DNA of 64,000 bases from Sporosarcina sp. FSL K6-3457 (GTDB lineage: Bacteria; Bacillota; Bacilli; Bacillales_A; Planococcaceae): NCBI RefSeq assembly GCF_038007285.1, contig NZ_JBBOWX010000001.1:186001-250000 (forward strand), given 5' to 3'. Shown piece by piece: positions 51,667 to 60,659 of the stretch. Under the pieces are notes generated by a model. It was not told where the DNA came from. It saw only the letters and a list, made by a program, of their open reading frames with translations, and did not search any database. The position numbers and the translations under genes were made by a program. The first letter of the stretch is position 1, and the number at the start of each line of letters is the position of its first letter.

Positions 51667-52511
51667 GCTATTTGTATGGCAAAGATACGCCGTTTGAGAA
51701 AAGAGCGTTGCAAGGTGTGGACGCCACAATCCGTTCCGGCTCTTATTCAGCGATTATTGGGCATACAGGTTCGGGGAAATCAACATTACTGATGCATTTG
51801 AACGGTTTGCTTAAGCCAAGTGAGGGTGTTGTGCAGATTGGAGACACGCTGATTTCTGCAGGCACGAAGGCGAAGGGATTGAAGGATGTCCGACGCCATG
51901 TGGGGATTGTCTTCCAATTTCCGGAGCATCAGCTGTTTGAGGAAACGGTAGAAAAAGATATTATGTTTGGCCCGATGAACTTTGGTGTACCAGAGGAAGA
52001 GGCACGGAGACGGGCCCATGAATTGATAGAGCTGCTAGGACTACCGCCAGAGGTTGCTCAAAAATCACCTTTCGATCTATCGGGTGGACAGATGCGTCGT
52101 GTGGCTATTGCAGGCGTATTGGCGTTTAAACCGTCTGTGCTAGTCTTGGATGAGCCGACTGCCGGACTTGATCCGAGAGGGCGACAAGAAATCATGGAGC
52201 TATTCCATCGCTTGCATGTCGAAGAGAAATTAACGATGATCCTTGTGACGCATAGTATGGAGGATGCTGCACGTTATGCGGACAATATTATTGTCATGCA
52301 TGATGGGCGTTCTGTGCTATCTGGTACGCCGCAGGAAGTGTTTGGTGATGAAGAGAAGCTAAAGTCCTTCAGGCTAGGTTTACCACGTTCTGTGAAGTTT
52401 CAGCGTGATATCGAGAAGATGATTGGTCGTCCCTTGCCAACACTGGCATTAACGGAAGAACAGCTGGCGCAGACAATTGTACAAGCCACACGAGAAGAAG
52501 GTGGCCGCTAA
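51642..52511 (+). CDS. ecfA2: Energy-coupling factor transporter ATPase EcfA2
   Basis: Second ATPase of the ECF module, forming a heterodimer with EcfA1. 289 residues. Walker A GHTGSGKST, Q-loop FQFPEHQLF, signature LSGGQMRR, Walker B VLVLDEPTAG. ATG 51642 (MDISLQQVGYLYG) lies inside the end of ecfA1; its stop shares one base with the ecfT start. Confidence 0.96.
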   Translation: MDISLQQVGYLYGKDTPFEKRALQGVDATIRSGSYSAIIGHTGSGKSTLLMHLNGLLKPSEGVVQIGDTLISAGTKAKGLKDVRRHVGIVFQFPEHQLFEETVEKDIMFGPMNFGVPEEEARRRAHELIELLGLPPEVAQKSPFDLSGGQMRRVAIAGVLAFKPSVLVLDEPTAGLDPRGRQEIMELFHRLHVEEKLTMILVTHSMEDAARYADNIIVMHDGRSVLSGTPQEVFGDEEKLKSFRLGLPRSVKFQRDIEKMIGRPLPTLALTEEQLAQTIVQATREEGGR

Positions 52512-53308
52512 TGTTGGAGAAAATGATTTTTGGCCGCTTCATACCAGGAACATCGTTTGTTCATAAGCTGGACCCACGTTCGAAGCTTGCTTTTGTTTTT
52601 TTATTCATCGTTACGGTATTTTTGGCAAATAATACGTTGACATATGGATTACTACTAGGATTTACGTTACTCGTTATTTTCAGTTCACGGATCCGTTTGT
52701 ATTTCTTAATTAATGGATTGAAGCCGATTCTTATCTTAATTATTTTCACATTTTTGATGCATATCTTTTTCACAAGAGAAGGTGCATTGTTACTGGATTG
52801 GAAGTTCATTAAAATTTATGAAGAAGGATTGAGGCAAGGGATTTTCATCTCTATTCGCTTCCTTGTTCTTGTGTTAATGACGTCTATACTTACATTGACA
52901 ACTTCTCCGATTTCCATTACGGACGGGCTAGAAGATTTGTTGGGGCCGTTTAAGCGTTTTAAATTGCCTGTTCATGAGCTGGCGTTGATGATGTCGATTT
53001 CTTTGCGCTTCATCCCTACGTTGATGGATGAGACAGATAAGATTTTGAAAGCACAGCTGGCAAGAGGCTCGGATATTAGTACGGGTTCTATCAAGCAGCG
53101 TATTAATGCGGTAATTCCACTGCTTGTTCCTCTATTCGTTAGCGCATTTAAACGTGCTGAAGACCTTGCTGTCGCCATGGAGGTTCGTGGCTATCGTGGA
53201 GGAGAGGGTAGGACGAGGTACCGACAGTTGAAGTGGCATTGGCGCGATACGTTGATTATGGCATTGTTCGTTGTTCTTGTCGTCATTCTCTTGCTGGCGA
53301 GAGGTTAG
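52511..53308 (+). CDS. ecfT: Energy-coupling factor transmembrane protein EcfT
   Basis: Membrane scaffold linking the two ATPases to S components. 265 residues, about five hydrophobic segments. The two coupling motifs with A-R-G character are LARGSDIST and MEVRGYRGGEGRT. ATG 52511 overlaps the ecfA2 stop. truA follows 13 bp downstream, as in Bacillus. Confidence 0.96.
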   Translation: MLEKMIFGRFIPGTSFVHKLDPRSKLAFVFLFIVTVFLANNTLTYGLLLGFTLLVIFSSRIRLYFLINGLKPILILIIFTFLMHIFFTREGALLLDWKFIKIYEEGLRQGIFISIRFLVLVLMTSILTLTTSPISITDGLEDLLGPFKRFKLPVHELALMMSISLRFIPTLMDETDKILKAQLARGSDISTGSIKQRINAVIPLLVPLFVSAFKRAEDLAVAMEVRGYRGGEGRTRYRQLKWHWRDTLIMALFVVLVVILLLARG

Positions 53309-53321
53309 GAGGTCGTTGAAG

Positions 53322-54068
53322 ATGACACGTGTAAAAGCAGTCGTATCGTATGATGGGACAAATTTTGCAGGCTATCAGTCTCAACCAGGCATGCGGACCG
53401 TGCAATCTGAAATCGATAAGGCTTTGGTAAAGATTCATAAAACAATCCCTGTGCATTCGGTGGCGAGTGGACGAACGGATGCAGGCGTTCATGCTAATGG
53501 ACAAGTTATTCATTTTGACACATCACTCGCTCTTCCATTGGATCGTTGGCAGATGGCGTTGAATGTTTTATTGCCCACGGATATAAGAATTGTCAGTGCT
53601 GAATATGTCGATGAGGATTTCCATGCGCGTTATTCAGCAAAGGGCAAGACTTATAGCTATCGATGGTCTTATAGTAATGTGCATAGCCCATTTGAGCGAA
53701 ATTTTTCGGTTCATCTCGGAAATTTACGACCTGATGTGGAGCGCATGCAGGAAGCGGCAAGGTATTTGATCGGCACACATGATTTCACGAGTTATTGTTC
53801 AGCTAAAACAGCTACGTCCAATAAAGTGCGGACAGTTCGACAACTAACCTGTGAAAAACAAGGAGACTATCTTGTCATGACGATTGAAGGTGATGGCTTC
53901 TTGTACAATATGGTGCGGACCATTGCAGGGATGCTTTTGGCGGTTGGAAGAGGCTGGAATAGTCCAGAAGACGTCAAGCGTATTCTCGAGTTATGTGATC
54001 GTAATGAGGCTGGTAAAACCGCACCGGCACACGGTTTGTATTTGGAAAGTGTGACCTATGGAAGCTGA
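53322..54068 (+). CDS. truA: tRNA pseudouridine(38-40) synthase TruA
   Basis: Modifies U38-U40 of tRNA anticodon arms. 248 residues from ATG 53322 (MTRVKAVVSYDGTNFAGYQS) after TTAGGAGG; the longer frame to 53271 lies within ecfT. The catalytic aspartate is in SGRTDAGVHANGQVIHF; FLYNMVRTIAGMLLAVG is the family C-terminal block. Confidence 0.97.
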   Translation: MTRVKAVVSYDGTNFAGYQSQPGMRTVQSEIDKALVKIHKTIPVHSVASGRTDAGVHANGQVIHFDTSLALPLDRWQMALNVLLPTDIRIVSAEYVDEDFHARYSAKGKTYSYRWSYSNVHSPFERNFSVHLGNLRPDVERMQEAARYLIGTHDFTSYCSAKTATSNKVRTVRQLTCEKQGDYLVMTIEGDGFLYNMVRTIAGMLLAVGRGWNSPEDVKRILELCDRNEAGKTAPAHGLYLESVTYGS

Positions 54069-54101
54069 GGCAACTTTTCCTGGTGTTTTTCAGAAATTCG
54101 C

Positions 54102-54130
54102 TTGACTTATTGTGGGATTCGGTATAAGAT
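54102..54130 (+). promoter_or_regulatory. SigA promoter of rplM-rpsI
   Basis: TTGACT (54102-54107), 17-bp spacer, TAAGAT (54125-54130). Gives a leader of about 100 nt. Confidence 0.7.
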
Positions 54131-54136
54131 GGGTAA

Positions 54137-54225
54137 TGGTATTTCAATAACCCCACAAAAAAGCCCCGGAAGGTTAATTGTGTTTAGGGATAGAGAAAAC
54201 GGAACAATTGAATTGATATTCATTT
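54137..54225 (+). promoter_or_regulatory. Probable L13 leader
   Basis: The stretch contains AACCCCACAAAAAAGCCCCG and AATTGT (54176) that can pair with ACAATT (54204). Position and style match L13 leaders of Bacillales; no alignment was possible, so the assignment rests on context. Confidence 0.55.
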
Positions 54226-54239
54226 AGGAGGATAAAAAC

Positions 54240-54677
54240 ATGCGTACAACATTCATGGCTAAAGGTCACGAAGTAGAGCGTAAATGGCTCGTTGTCGACG
54301 CTGAAGGACAGACGCTTGGTCGTCTTGCTTCTGAAGTTGCATCACTTTTGCGCGGCAAGCATAAACCTACGTTCACACCACACGTTGACACAGGTGATCA
54401 CGTGATCATCATCAATGCTGAGAAAATCGAACTAACAGGTAACAAATTGAAAGACAAATTGTATCACCGTCACTCAGGTTACACTGGTAGCCTTAAATCA
54501 CGTACAGCGCTAGAAATGCGCACGAACTACCCAACAAAAATGCTTGAATTGGCTATCAAAGGAATGCTTCCAAAAGGTCCTTTAGGTCGTCAAACATTCA
54601 AGAAATTGAACGTATACGCTGGAGCGGAGCATCCGCACGCAGCACAAAAACCGGAAGCATATGAGCTTCGCGGATAA
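54240..54677 (+). CDS. rplM: 50S ribosomal protein L13
   Basis: Early-assembly protein. 145 residues, as in B. subtilis. [20 protein letters not shown] and [20 protein letters not shown] are conserved. ATG 54240 ([16 protein letters not shown]) follows TTAGGAGG. Cotranscribed with rpsI. Confidence 0.98.
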   Translation: MRTTFMAKGHEVERKWLVVDAEGQTLGRLASEVASLLRGKHKPTFTPHVDTGDHVIIINAEKIELTGNKLKDKLYHRHSGYTGSLKSRTALEMRTNYPTKMLELAIKGMLPKGPLGRQTFKKLNVYAGAEHPHAAQKPEAYELRG

Positions 54678-54696
54678 TTAAGAGGAGGAAACACCT

Positions 54697-55089
54697 TTGG
54701 CACAAGTACAATATCTCGGCACTGGCCGTCGTAAAAGTTCAGTAGCTCGTGTTCGTTTGGTTCCTGGAGATGGTAAAATTATCATCAACAACCGCGACGC
54801 AGAAGACTACGTACCATTTGAAACACTTCGTGAAATCATTAAGCAACCATTAGTAGCAACAGAAACTCTTGGAAGCTATGATATCCTTGTAAACGTCCAC
54901 GGTGGCGGATACACAGGACAAGCAGGCGCAATTCGTCACGGCGTTGCACGTGCACTTCTAAACGTAGATCCTGATTTCCGTCCAACGTTGAAATCAGCAG
55001 GACTACTTACGCGTGATGCAAGAATGAAAGAGCGTAAAAAACCAGGTCTTAAAGGCGCACGTCGTGCACCACAGTTCTCAAAACGTTAA
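54697..55089 (+). CDS. rpsI: 30S ribosomal protein S9
   Basis: Its C-terminal tail touches the P-site tRNA anticodon. 130 residues. [20 protein letters not shown] start and the basic ending [17 protein letters not shown] are universal. TTG start 54697 after AGAGGAGG. Strong terminator downstream ends the conserved block. Confidence 0.98.
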   Translation: MAQVQYLGTGRRKSSVARVRLVPGDGKIIINNRDAEDYVPFETLREIIKQPLVATETLGSYDILVNVHGGGYTGQAGAIRHGVARALLNVDPDFRPTLKSAGLLTRDARMKERKKPGLKGARRAPQFSKR

Positions 55090-55099
55090 TATTTCAAAT

Positions 55100-55135
55100 C
55101 AAAGCCCTTTTCCATTCGTGGAAGAGGGCTTTTTA
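55100..55135 (+). terminator. Terminator of rplM-rpsI
   Basis: A 14-bp stem (AAAGCCCTTTTCCA with TGGAAGAGGGCTTT, 4-nt TTCG loop) followed by T residues. Confidence 0.95.
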
Positions 55136-55194
55136 TATAGCTTAGGAAATTATAAAATTCTTGTACTGTGGATAAGTCAGAATAGGGTGATTTC

Positions 55195-55346
55195 TCGTCT
55201 AGGCTCCAGCGCCTAGCCCCTCGAGTCGCTTCGGTCTTGCTAGTAAAGGCAAAGGGCGCCTTTACTTTCAAGCCCTCCAGCAGGGAAGGATTGAAGTTCA
55301 TCCTTCCTACTTGTCGGGGCTGAACAGGCGCTTGCGCTTTTGTTCT
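55195..55346 (+). repeat. Bacillales-type intergenic repeat with internal variable hairpins
   Basis: The frame TCTAGGCTCCAGCGCCTAGC, CCCTCGAGTCGCTTCGGTC, GCCCTCCAGC, TTGTCGGGGCTGAACAGG and CGCTTGCGCTTTTGTTCT is one I recognise from intergenic repeats of Bacillus and Geobacillus. Two hairpins vary between copies: here AGTAAAGGC/GCCTTTACT and GGAAGGAT/ATCCTTCC. Only one copy in this window. With the next terminator it fills the 55136-55507 gap. Confidence 0.75.
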
Positions 55347-55356
55347 ATGCAGAAAT

Positions 55357-55393
55357 CCTTTACTGATCGTTGTTCGATCAGTAAAGGTTTTTT
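55357..55393 (+). terminator. Perfect inverted-repeat terminator before the sugar locus
   Basis: CCTTTACTGATCG pairs with CGATCAGTAAAGG (13 bp, no mismatch) followed by TTTTTT. It insulates the accessory locus from the ribosomal genes. AAA before the stem gives weak activity on the other strand. Confidence 0.9.
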
Positions 55394-55420
55394 AAATTCA
55401 GTAAAAATTTAAAAAAGTTA

Positions 55421-55449
55421 TTGATTGTTTCTTATTGATGAGATATTAT
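55421..55449 (+). promoter_or_regulatory. Promoter of the first sugar ABC operon
   Basis: TTGATT (55421-55426), 17-bp spacer, TATTAT (55444-55449). I saw no clear CcpA (cre) site nearby. Confidence 0.6.
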
Positions 55450-55507
55450 GTGTATAGACAACTAGACGAGCATACATGATATTGTGGAAAAATGAGGGGG
55501 AATATTG

Positions 55508-56827
55508 ATGAGAAGAGGATTCAAAAAGTTAGGTTTACTATCTTTGTTTATGGCGATGTTACTTGTTGTTCTGGCGGCATGTGGCACGGACACAACAGAA
55601 CCGGAAAAAACGTCAAGTGATACTGAGACACCAAAAGAAAGCGATTCCAAAGTCGAAGAGACTGCCGGAGAAGTAACTAATGCAAGTATTAAAGTTGTTA
55701 CAACGATGGCAGGTACTGACCCGGCAGGTGCGGTATTTGAGGAATTGCTAAAGGAATTCCAAGCTGCGAATGAGGGGATAAAAGTTACAAACGAATCACA
55801 ATCAGCTGATGCAGGAACAATCCGTACGAAAATCAATACAGATTTCACTTCTGATAACGAGCCGGAATTAATGTTTTACTTCAACACTGTAGATGCTGAA
55901 GGCATTATTAAAGAAGGAAAAGTTATTGATTTGGAAAATGCTGAAGGCGTTGATCTTTCAGGTTATAATTCGATGTTAGAGCAACAAAGAAATGCAGACG
56001 GAAAAATCTATGCTGCACCACAAACTGGCTTCTATGAAGCACTCTTTGTAAATGAAAAACTATTTGCAGATTACGGTATTGAACTGCCGACAACTTGGGA
56101 ATTGTATGAAAAAGCCATCGAGGAGTTTGCGAAAACAGATATAATTCCTGTTGCAGTCTCTACGGAGGATTCTTACTATCTAGTTGAACACTATGCTTTG
56201 GCAGCAGGTGGTATGGAGAATTATCGCGCAGAACTAGCTGATAAAAATGCAGCGTGGGCAGAAGGTTTAGATTTAATTGGGCAACACGCAAAAATGGGTG
56301 CATTTCCTATGGATGCAGCAACGATCGACCTTTCAATTGCTGCAAGCCTATTCCAGCAAGAACAAGCAGCTATGTTGTTTGAAGGTTCATGGGCATGGGG
56401 CAGTATTAAAGAAGCTGGTATTGGAGAAAACGTAACAGTGTTACCAATGCCGATTAAAAGCGGTGGCGTAACTGGCGAGCTAGTTGGTGGGGCTTCGCAA
56501 GGTTGGTTTATCAGTACAAAAGCATACAATGATGATACAAAACGCGATGCAACTGTACGATTGTTCAATTTCTTGACTTCTGAAGAAAGTATCTTACGAC
56601 TAGCAGGGGCAACTGGACAAATTCCTGCAAAAGGTGAGCTGACAGATATCGATCCAAGACTTGCAGTTGGCCATAAATTGATTGCAGATGCACCAGCTAT
56701 TGACGCACCAATCAATGACCGCATTAATCCAGAGTCATTTACGCATATGAGAACGAGTGTACCGGAAGTTGTTAGTGGAGCTAAAACGGGTGCACAAGTA
56801 TTGGATGAAGCAGCTGCAATGGAATAA
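55508..56827 (+). CDS. ABC sugar transporter substrate-binding lipoprotein
   Basis: Extracellular solute-binding protein family 1 (CUT1 carbohydrate type), 439 residues. Signal peptide with lipobox VLAAC, lipidated Cys at residue 25, then an acidic Ser/Thr/Glu linker to about residue 60. The binding fold contains AAPQTGFYEALFVNEKLFAD and LFEGSWAWGSIKEAG. ATG 55508 follows GAGGGGG. First gene of an operon with two permeases, a GH20 enzyme and a lactonase-like protein; the substrate is probably an amino-sugar oligosaccharide (inference from GH20). Confidence 0.92.
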   Translation: MRRGFKKLGLLSLFMAMLLVVLAACGTDTTEPEKTSSDTETPKESDSKVEETAGEVTNASIKVVTTMAGTDPAGAVFEELLKEFQAANEGIKVTNESQSADAGTIRTKINTDFTSDNEPELMFYFNTVDAEGIIKEGKVIDLENAEGVDLSGYNSMLEQQRNADGKIYAAPQTGFYEALFVNEKLFADYGIELPTTWELYEKAIEEFAKTDIIPVAVSTEDSYYLVEHYALAAGGMENYRAELADKNAAWAEGLDLIGQHAKMGAFPMDAATIDLSIAASLFQQEQAAMLFEGSWAWGSIKEAGIGENVTVLPMPIKSGGVTGELVGGASQGWFISTKAYNDDTKRDATVRLFNFLTSEESILRLAGATGQIPAKGELTDIDPRLAVGHKLIADAPAIDAPINDRINPESFTHMRTSVPEVVSGAKTGAQVLDEAAAME

Positions 56828-56840
56828 GCAGAAATTGTCG

Positions 56841-56876
56841 GATTGCTTTGCTGCACCTTTGTGTGGCAAAGCAATC
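56841..56876 (+). other. Hairpin between binding-protein and permease genes
   Basis: GATTGCTTTGC pairs perfectly with GCAAAGCAATC (11 bp, 14-nt loop). Such hairpins after binding-protein genes are known to protect the upstream mRNA and lower permease expression. Confidence 0.7.
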
Positions 56877-56909
56877 TTCTTACTAACGAAGTAGGTAAAG
56901 GAGTATCTT

Positions 56910-57782
56910 ATGAAAAATATGAAAGGCGATAAGCTATTCATCATATTATTTTTAGCCCCAGCGGTGCTGATCACCTCAGTTTTTCTCTATTTTCCTTTTT
57001 TCGAAAACTTTTTTCAAAGTTTTTATAAAACGGACGGCTTTTTTAATTCGACCTTTGTCGGATTAGATAATTACAAAAGACTTCTTGCCGATGAAATCGC
57101 CAAAAAAGCGACACTGAACTCACTCCAGCTGATGTTATATGTAGCTATCTTCCAAGTTGGTATCGCGTTGCTGTTAGCAGTTATGGTAGATTCGATTAAA
57201 GTCGGAGCCGGATTTTTTAGAACGACTTTCTTTTTCCCAGTTGTTATTTCAGGCGCAGCTATCGGTTTACTGTTTACCTTAATTTACAATTACAGAAATG
57301 GGCTTTTGAATGAAATCCTAGTGAGTCTTGGCTTTGAGCGTGTATTATGGCTGACAGAACAGTCATCGCTCTACATGGTTGCGATTCCAACAGTTTGGAG
57401 TTATGTCGGGTTTTACTTTGTTATTTTCCTGACTGCAATCGGGAAAATCCCACAAGACTTTTATGAGGCTGCACAGCTTGAGGGAGTAACAGGATTCCAA
57501 AAGTTAACTAAAATAACGATTCCACTTATTGTTGGCGATATTAAAGTTTGTTTAGTATTAGCCATTACGGGTGCATTAAAGATCTTTGAGCTTGTATTTA
57601 TCATTACAAGGGGCGGTCCGGCCAGATCTTCAGAGGTGCTTGGGACATATATGTATCAAAAAGCGTTTGTGGATGCAAATGTGGGCTATGGTGCGACACT
57701 TGCTGTTTTAATGGTAGTAATTGGTCTGACATTGGCACTTGTTACGAACAAACTCATGAAATCTGAAGATATCACATACTAA
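56910..57782 (+). CDS. ABC sugar transporter permease, MalF/UgpA type
   Basis: Inner-membrane permease of a CUT1 importer. 290 residues, about six membrane segments. The EAA loop that docks the ATPase is EAAQLEGVTG. ATG 56910 follows TAAAGGAG. It pairs with the next permease. No ATPase gene is present in the operon; a shared ATPase such as MsmX of B. subtilis would be needed. Confidence 0.93.
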   Translation: MKNMKGDKLFIILFLAPAVLITSVFLYFPFFENFFQSFYKTDGFFNSTFVGLDNYKRLLADEIAKKATLNSLQLMLYVAIFQVGIALLLAVMVDSIKVGAGFFRTTFFFPVVISGAAIGLLFTLIYNYRNGLLNEILVSLGFERVLWLTEQSSLYMVAIPTVWSYVGFYFVIFLTAIGKIPQDFYEAAQLEGVTGFQKLTKITIPLIVGDIKVCLVLAITGALKIFELVFIITRGGPARSSEVLGTYMYQKAFVDANVGYGATLAVLMVVIGLTLALVTNKLMKSEDITY

Positions 57783-57803
57783 TTTAAAAAGCGGTGATCA
57801 CTT

Positions 57804-58685
57804 TTGAGTACTGATAAAAATCAACTTACTTATTGGGAGAAATTCCAAACTAAGTATTTAATCAAGTCGAAAATCGGGAAGATATTTGTTTATATCGTTT
57901 TATCCATTTGGGCTATATCAACAATATTTCCCCTCGTATGGGTATTGCTTAATTCATTTAAACAATCTCGAGATATTATTACCAATACATTTAGTTTTCC
58001 GGCGGACCCAACCCTGCAAAACTACATAAATGCATTTAGTACGATTAATATCGGTAAAAGTTATGTAAATAGTTTAATCATCTCAGGCTCGGTAGTTCTG
58101 CTCGTTCTTTTCTTTGGCGGATTAGCTTCTTTCGTTATGGCTAGGATGAGTTTCAGACTAAGGGGCGTTATGCAAACGGCTCTGATTGCTTCTTTGCTGA
58201 TTCCGGCCTTTGCAACGATTGTCCCAGTCTATCGAATGATGATCGATCTGGGGTTTGTTAATACTTATTTAGGGTTGATTATTCCACAGACGGCTGGAAA
58301 TTTACCTTTTGCTATTCTGGTCATCAGTGGCTATATGGCGACGATTCCTCGTGAACTGGAAGAGGCATCTGTCATTGATGGCTGTAACCGTTGGACAATG
58401 TTTCTCAAAGTTTTCCTTCCAGTATCCCTTCCTATTTTTGGAACGGTGGCAACTTTTGTTTTCCTATGGTCGTACAATGACCTTTTCTCGTCCCTTATTT
58501 TTGTCGAACATGAAAGCGTTCGACCTATTGTTGTGTTGTTGTCTCAAGTAAGTTCACAGTATGGAACGGATTATGGATTAATGACTGCGGCGATTACGAT
58601 GACGGTTATTCCGGTAGTCATATTCTACTTGTTTGCTCAAAAAACATTTGAAAAGGGAGCAACGGCAGGCTCGGTAAAAGGATAA
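57804..58685 (+). CDS. ABC sugar transporter permease, MalG/UgpE type
   Basis: Second permease of the first importer. 293 residues, about six membrane segments; EAA loop EASVIDGCNRW. TTG start 57804 (MSTDKNQ) spaced from GCGGTGATC. It lies 21 bp behind the first permease and 33 bp before the GH20 gene, so the genes are cotranscribed. Confidence 0.93.
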   Translation: MSTDKNQLTYWEKFQTKYLIKSKIGKIFVYIVLSIWAISTIFPLVWVLLNSFKQSRDIITNTFSFPADPTLQNYINAFSTINIGKSYVNSLIISGSVVLLVLFFGGLASFVMARMSFRLRGVMQTALIASLLIPAFATIVPVYRMMIDLGFVNTYLGLIIPQTAGNLPFAILVISGYMATIPRELEEASVIDGCNRWTMFLKVFLPVSLPIFGTVATFVFLWSYNDLFSSLIFVEHESVRPIVVLLSQVSSQYGTDYGLMTAAITMTVIPVVIFYLFAQKTFEKGATAGSVKG

Positions 58686-58718
58686 GTCGGCAACTAACAT
58701 TTCAAGGGGAGTGGGTAC

Positions 58719-60629
58719 GTGTTGGATATTCGATTAGTTGGAGATACTTCAGAACTGATGGACGGGATAGGGGAACTGAAAGGAATCTTGAACTTCACTA
58801 TTTCTGATAGTGGTATTCCGTTAACAATCGAACAACAGGAGGGAAGTAATCTCCGTATTATCTTCAAGGACGGTCAAGGGAAAATTATTTACAACCAAAA
58901 AGTTCATTTTTTCAGGGCATTTGGTTTATATATCGAGCAGATGCAGGAAGGCAAGATTGAGTTTGATTTGGTAGAGAGTCCACAATTTTCTACGGTCGGC
59001 CCGATGTTTGATCTCTCCAGAAATGCAGTCATGAAAATGTCTGCTTTTAAAGATATGATTCGTAGATTGGCGGTGATGGGATTTAACTCCGCTATGCTCT
59101 ATATGGAGGATACATTCGAAATCGATAATGAACCTTATTTTGGCTATATGAGAGGTAGGTATAGCCAAGATGAGTTAAAGGCGCTAGATGATTATGCCGA
59201 CTTTTACGGCATTGAGTTAATTCCATGTATCCAGACTTTAGCCCATTTGGAGGAGTTTCTAAAGTGGAGTGCGGCATCCCGTTATAAGGATACAAGGGGT
59301 GCCTTGCTGTTGGAAAGTGAAGAGACTTATTTATTTATTGAAAATATGATCAGCTCTGCGTCTAAGCCTTTCCGTAGTAAGAAGATTCATATCGGAATGG
59401 ATGAGGCGGAGGAAGTAGGACGTGGAATCTATTTAAACAAGAATGGTCATAAGCCCCGATTTGAATTGATGGCGACTCACCTGCAAAGAGTACTGGATAT
59501 CGTCGAAAAGAATGGGCTCGAAGCGATGATGTGGAGTGATATGTTCCTTAAACTTGCTAATTCTTCGGGAGATCACTATAGCAAAGAAACGGAAATACCA
59601 GATTATATTATTGAAATGACGCCTAAAGATGTCCAGTTGATGTATTGGCAGTATAATGCGACGGACAAAGACCATTATACAAAAATACTAAAGAAGCATA
59701 AAACGTTTGGGCGGATGCCAGCCTTTGCAGGTGGTATCTGGGTCTGGAACACTTTTGCAACAAATTATGGATTGTCTTTGGCGGCAAGTGAAGCAGCACT
59801 TGCTGCTTGTAAAGAAGAGGGAGTTCAAGATGTATTTGTTACGCTTTGGGGAGATGACGGTTATGAAAATAACTTTTATTCCTCATTATTAGGGTTGCAA
59901 TTTTATGCTGAACACGCCTATTCTAAAGAGGTTGATCGTGAAAAATTGGCGAAACGTGCAAAGTTTTGCACGGGTATCGAGGCGGGGGCTTATATGCTGT
60001 TAAGCAAGTTGGACACACCTCCAGGCGTAGAACCTGACAATAAGGAACAGACGAATCCTTCGAAATTTCTTCTTTGGCAAGATGTCTTATTAGGACTTTT
60101 CGACAAGCATGTTGAAGGGCTGGACATGAAGCCATATTATGAAGAGTTGGAGAAGGAGATTAGTGAAACCAGAGATGCGACGGCAGATTTTGACTTTATT
60201 TTTGAGGTGCCTGAAAAACTGTCTGCTGTGCTGGCGCTTAAAGCAGGTGTTGGGGTGAAGCTGAAGCAGGCTTATGATGATAACGATATAGATCTGCTTC
60301 AACGAATTGCTACCGATGAATTGCCGGAAATTATGGGAAGAGCCAAAGCGCTTCGGGATGCTCATCGTACGCAGTGGTTTGCAGTCAATAAACCGTTTGG
60401 TTGGGAGATTATTGATATTCGGTATGGTGGGCTATTCAACCGACTTGATACAGCGATTGAACGAATAAATGACTATGTGGAGAAGAAAATTGATAGCATT
60501 GAAGAGCTTGAGCAGGAACGACTATATTATTCCCCGGGAATAGACAATTCGACTGGATTAGGCTGGTGCAGTTATTATTATCGAATGGCCTCTCCGAATG
60601 TGTTTTTTCATGTGCTTCCGATTTATTGA
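58719..60629 (+). CDS. GH20 family beta-N-acetylhexosaminidase, cytosolic
   Basis: Glycoside hydrolase family 20, removing terminal GlcNAc or GalNAc (or related sugars). 636 residues, no signal peptide, so it acts inside the cell on imported sugars. A small N-terminal domain (about 1-90) precedes the barrel starting GPMFDLSRNAVMKMSAFKDM. The catalytic pair Asp-Glu is in HIGMDEAEEVGRG near residues 228-229, and MMWSDMF and GIWVWNTF supply binding tryptophans. GTG 58719 follows AAGGGGAG. Resembles GcnA-type enzymes of streptococci; exact substrate unknown. Confidence 0.88.
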   Translation: MLDIRLVGDTSELMDGIGELKGILNFTISDSGIPLTIEQQEGSNLRIIFKDGQGKIIYNQKVHFFRAFGLYIEQMQEGKIEFDLVESPQFSTVGPMFDLSRNAVMKMSAFKDMIRRLAVMGFNSAMLYMEDTFEIDNEPYFGYMRGRYSQDELKALDDYADFYGIELIPCIQTLAHLEEFLKWSAASRYKDTRGALLLESEETYLFIENMISSASKPFRSKKIHIGMDEAEEVGRGIYLNKNGHKPRFELMATHLQRVLDIVEKNGLEAMMWSDMFLKLANSSGDHYSKETEIPDYIIEMTPKDVQLMYWQYNATDKDHYTKILKKHKTFGRMPAFAGGIWVWNTFATNYGLSLAASEAALAACKEEGVQDVFVTLWGDDGYENNFYSSLLGLQFYAEHAYSKEVDREKLAKRAKFCTGIEAGAYMLLSKLDTPPGVEPDNKEQTNPSKFLLWQDVLLGLFDKHVEGLDMKPYYEELEKEISETRDATADFDFIFEVPEKLSAVLALKAGVGVKLKQAYDDNDIDLLQRIATDELPEIMGRAKALRDAHRTQWFAVNKPFGWEIIDIRYGGLFNRLDTAIERINDYVEKKIDSIEELEQERLYYSPGIDNSTGLGWCSYYYRMASPNVFFHVLPIY

Positions 60630-60659
60630 GACTTGTGCAAGATGGAAGGGGGCGATGAT

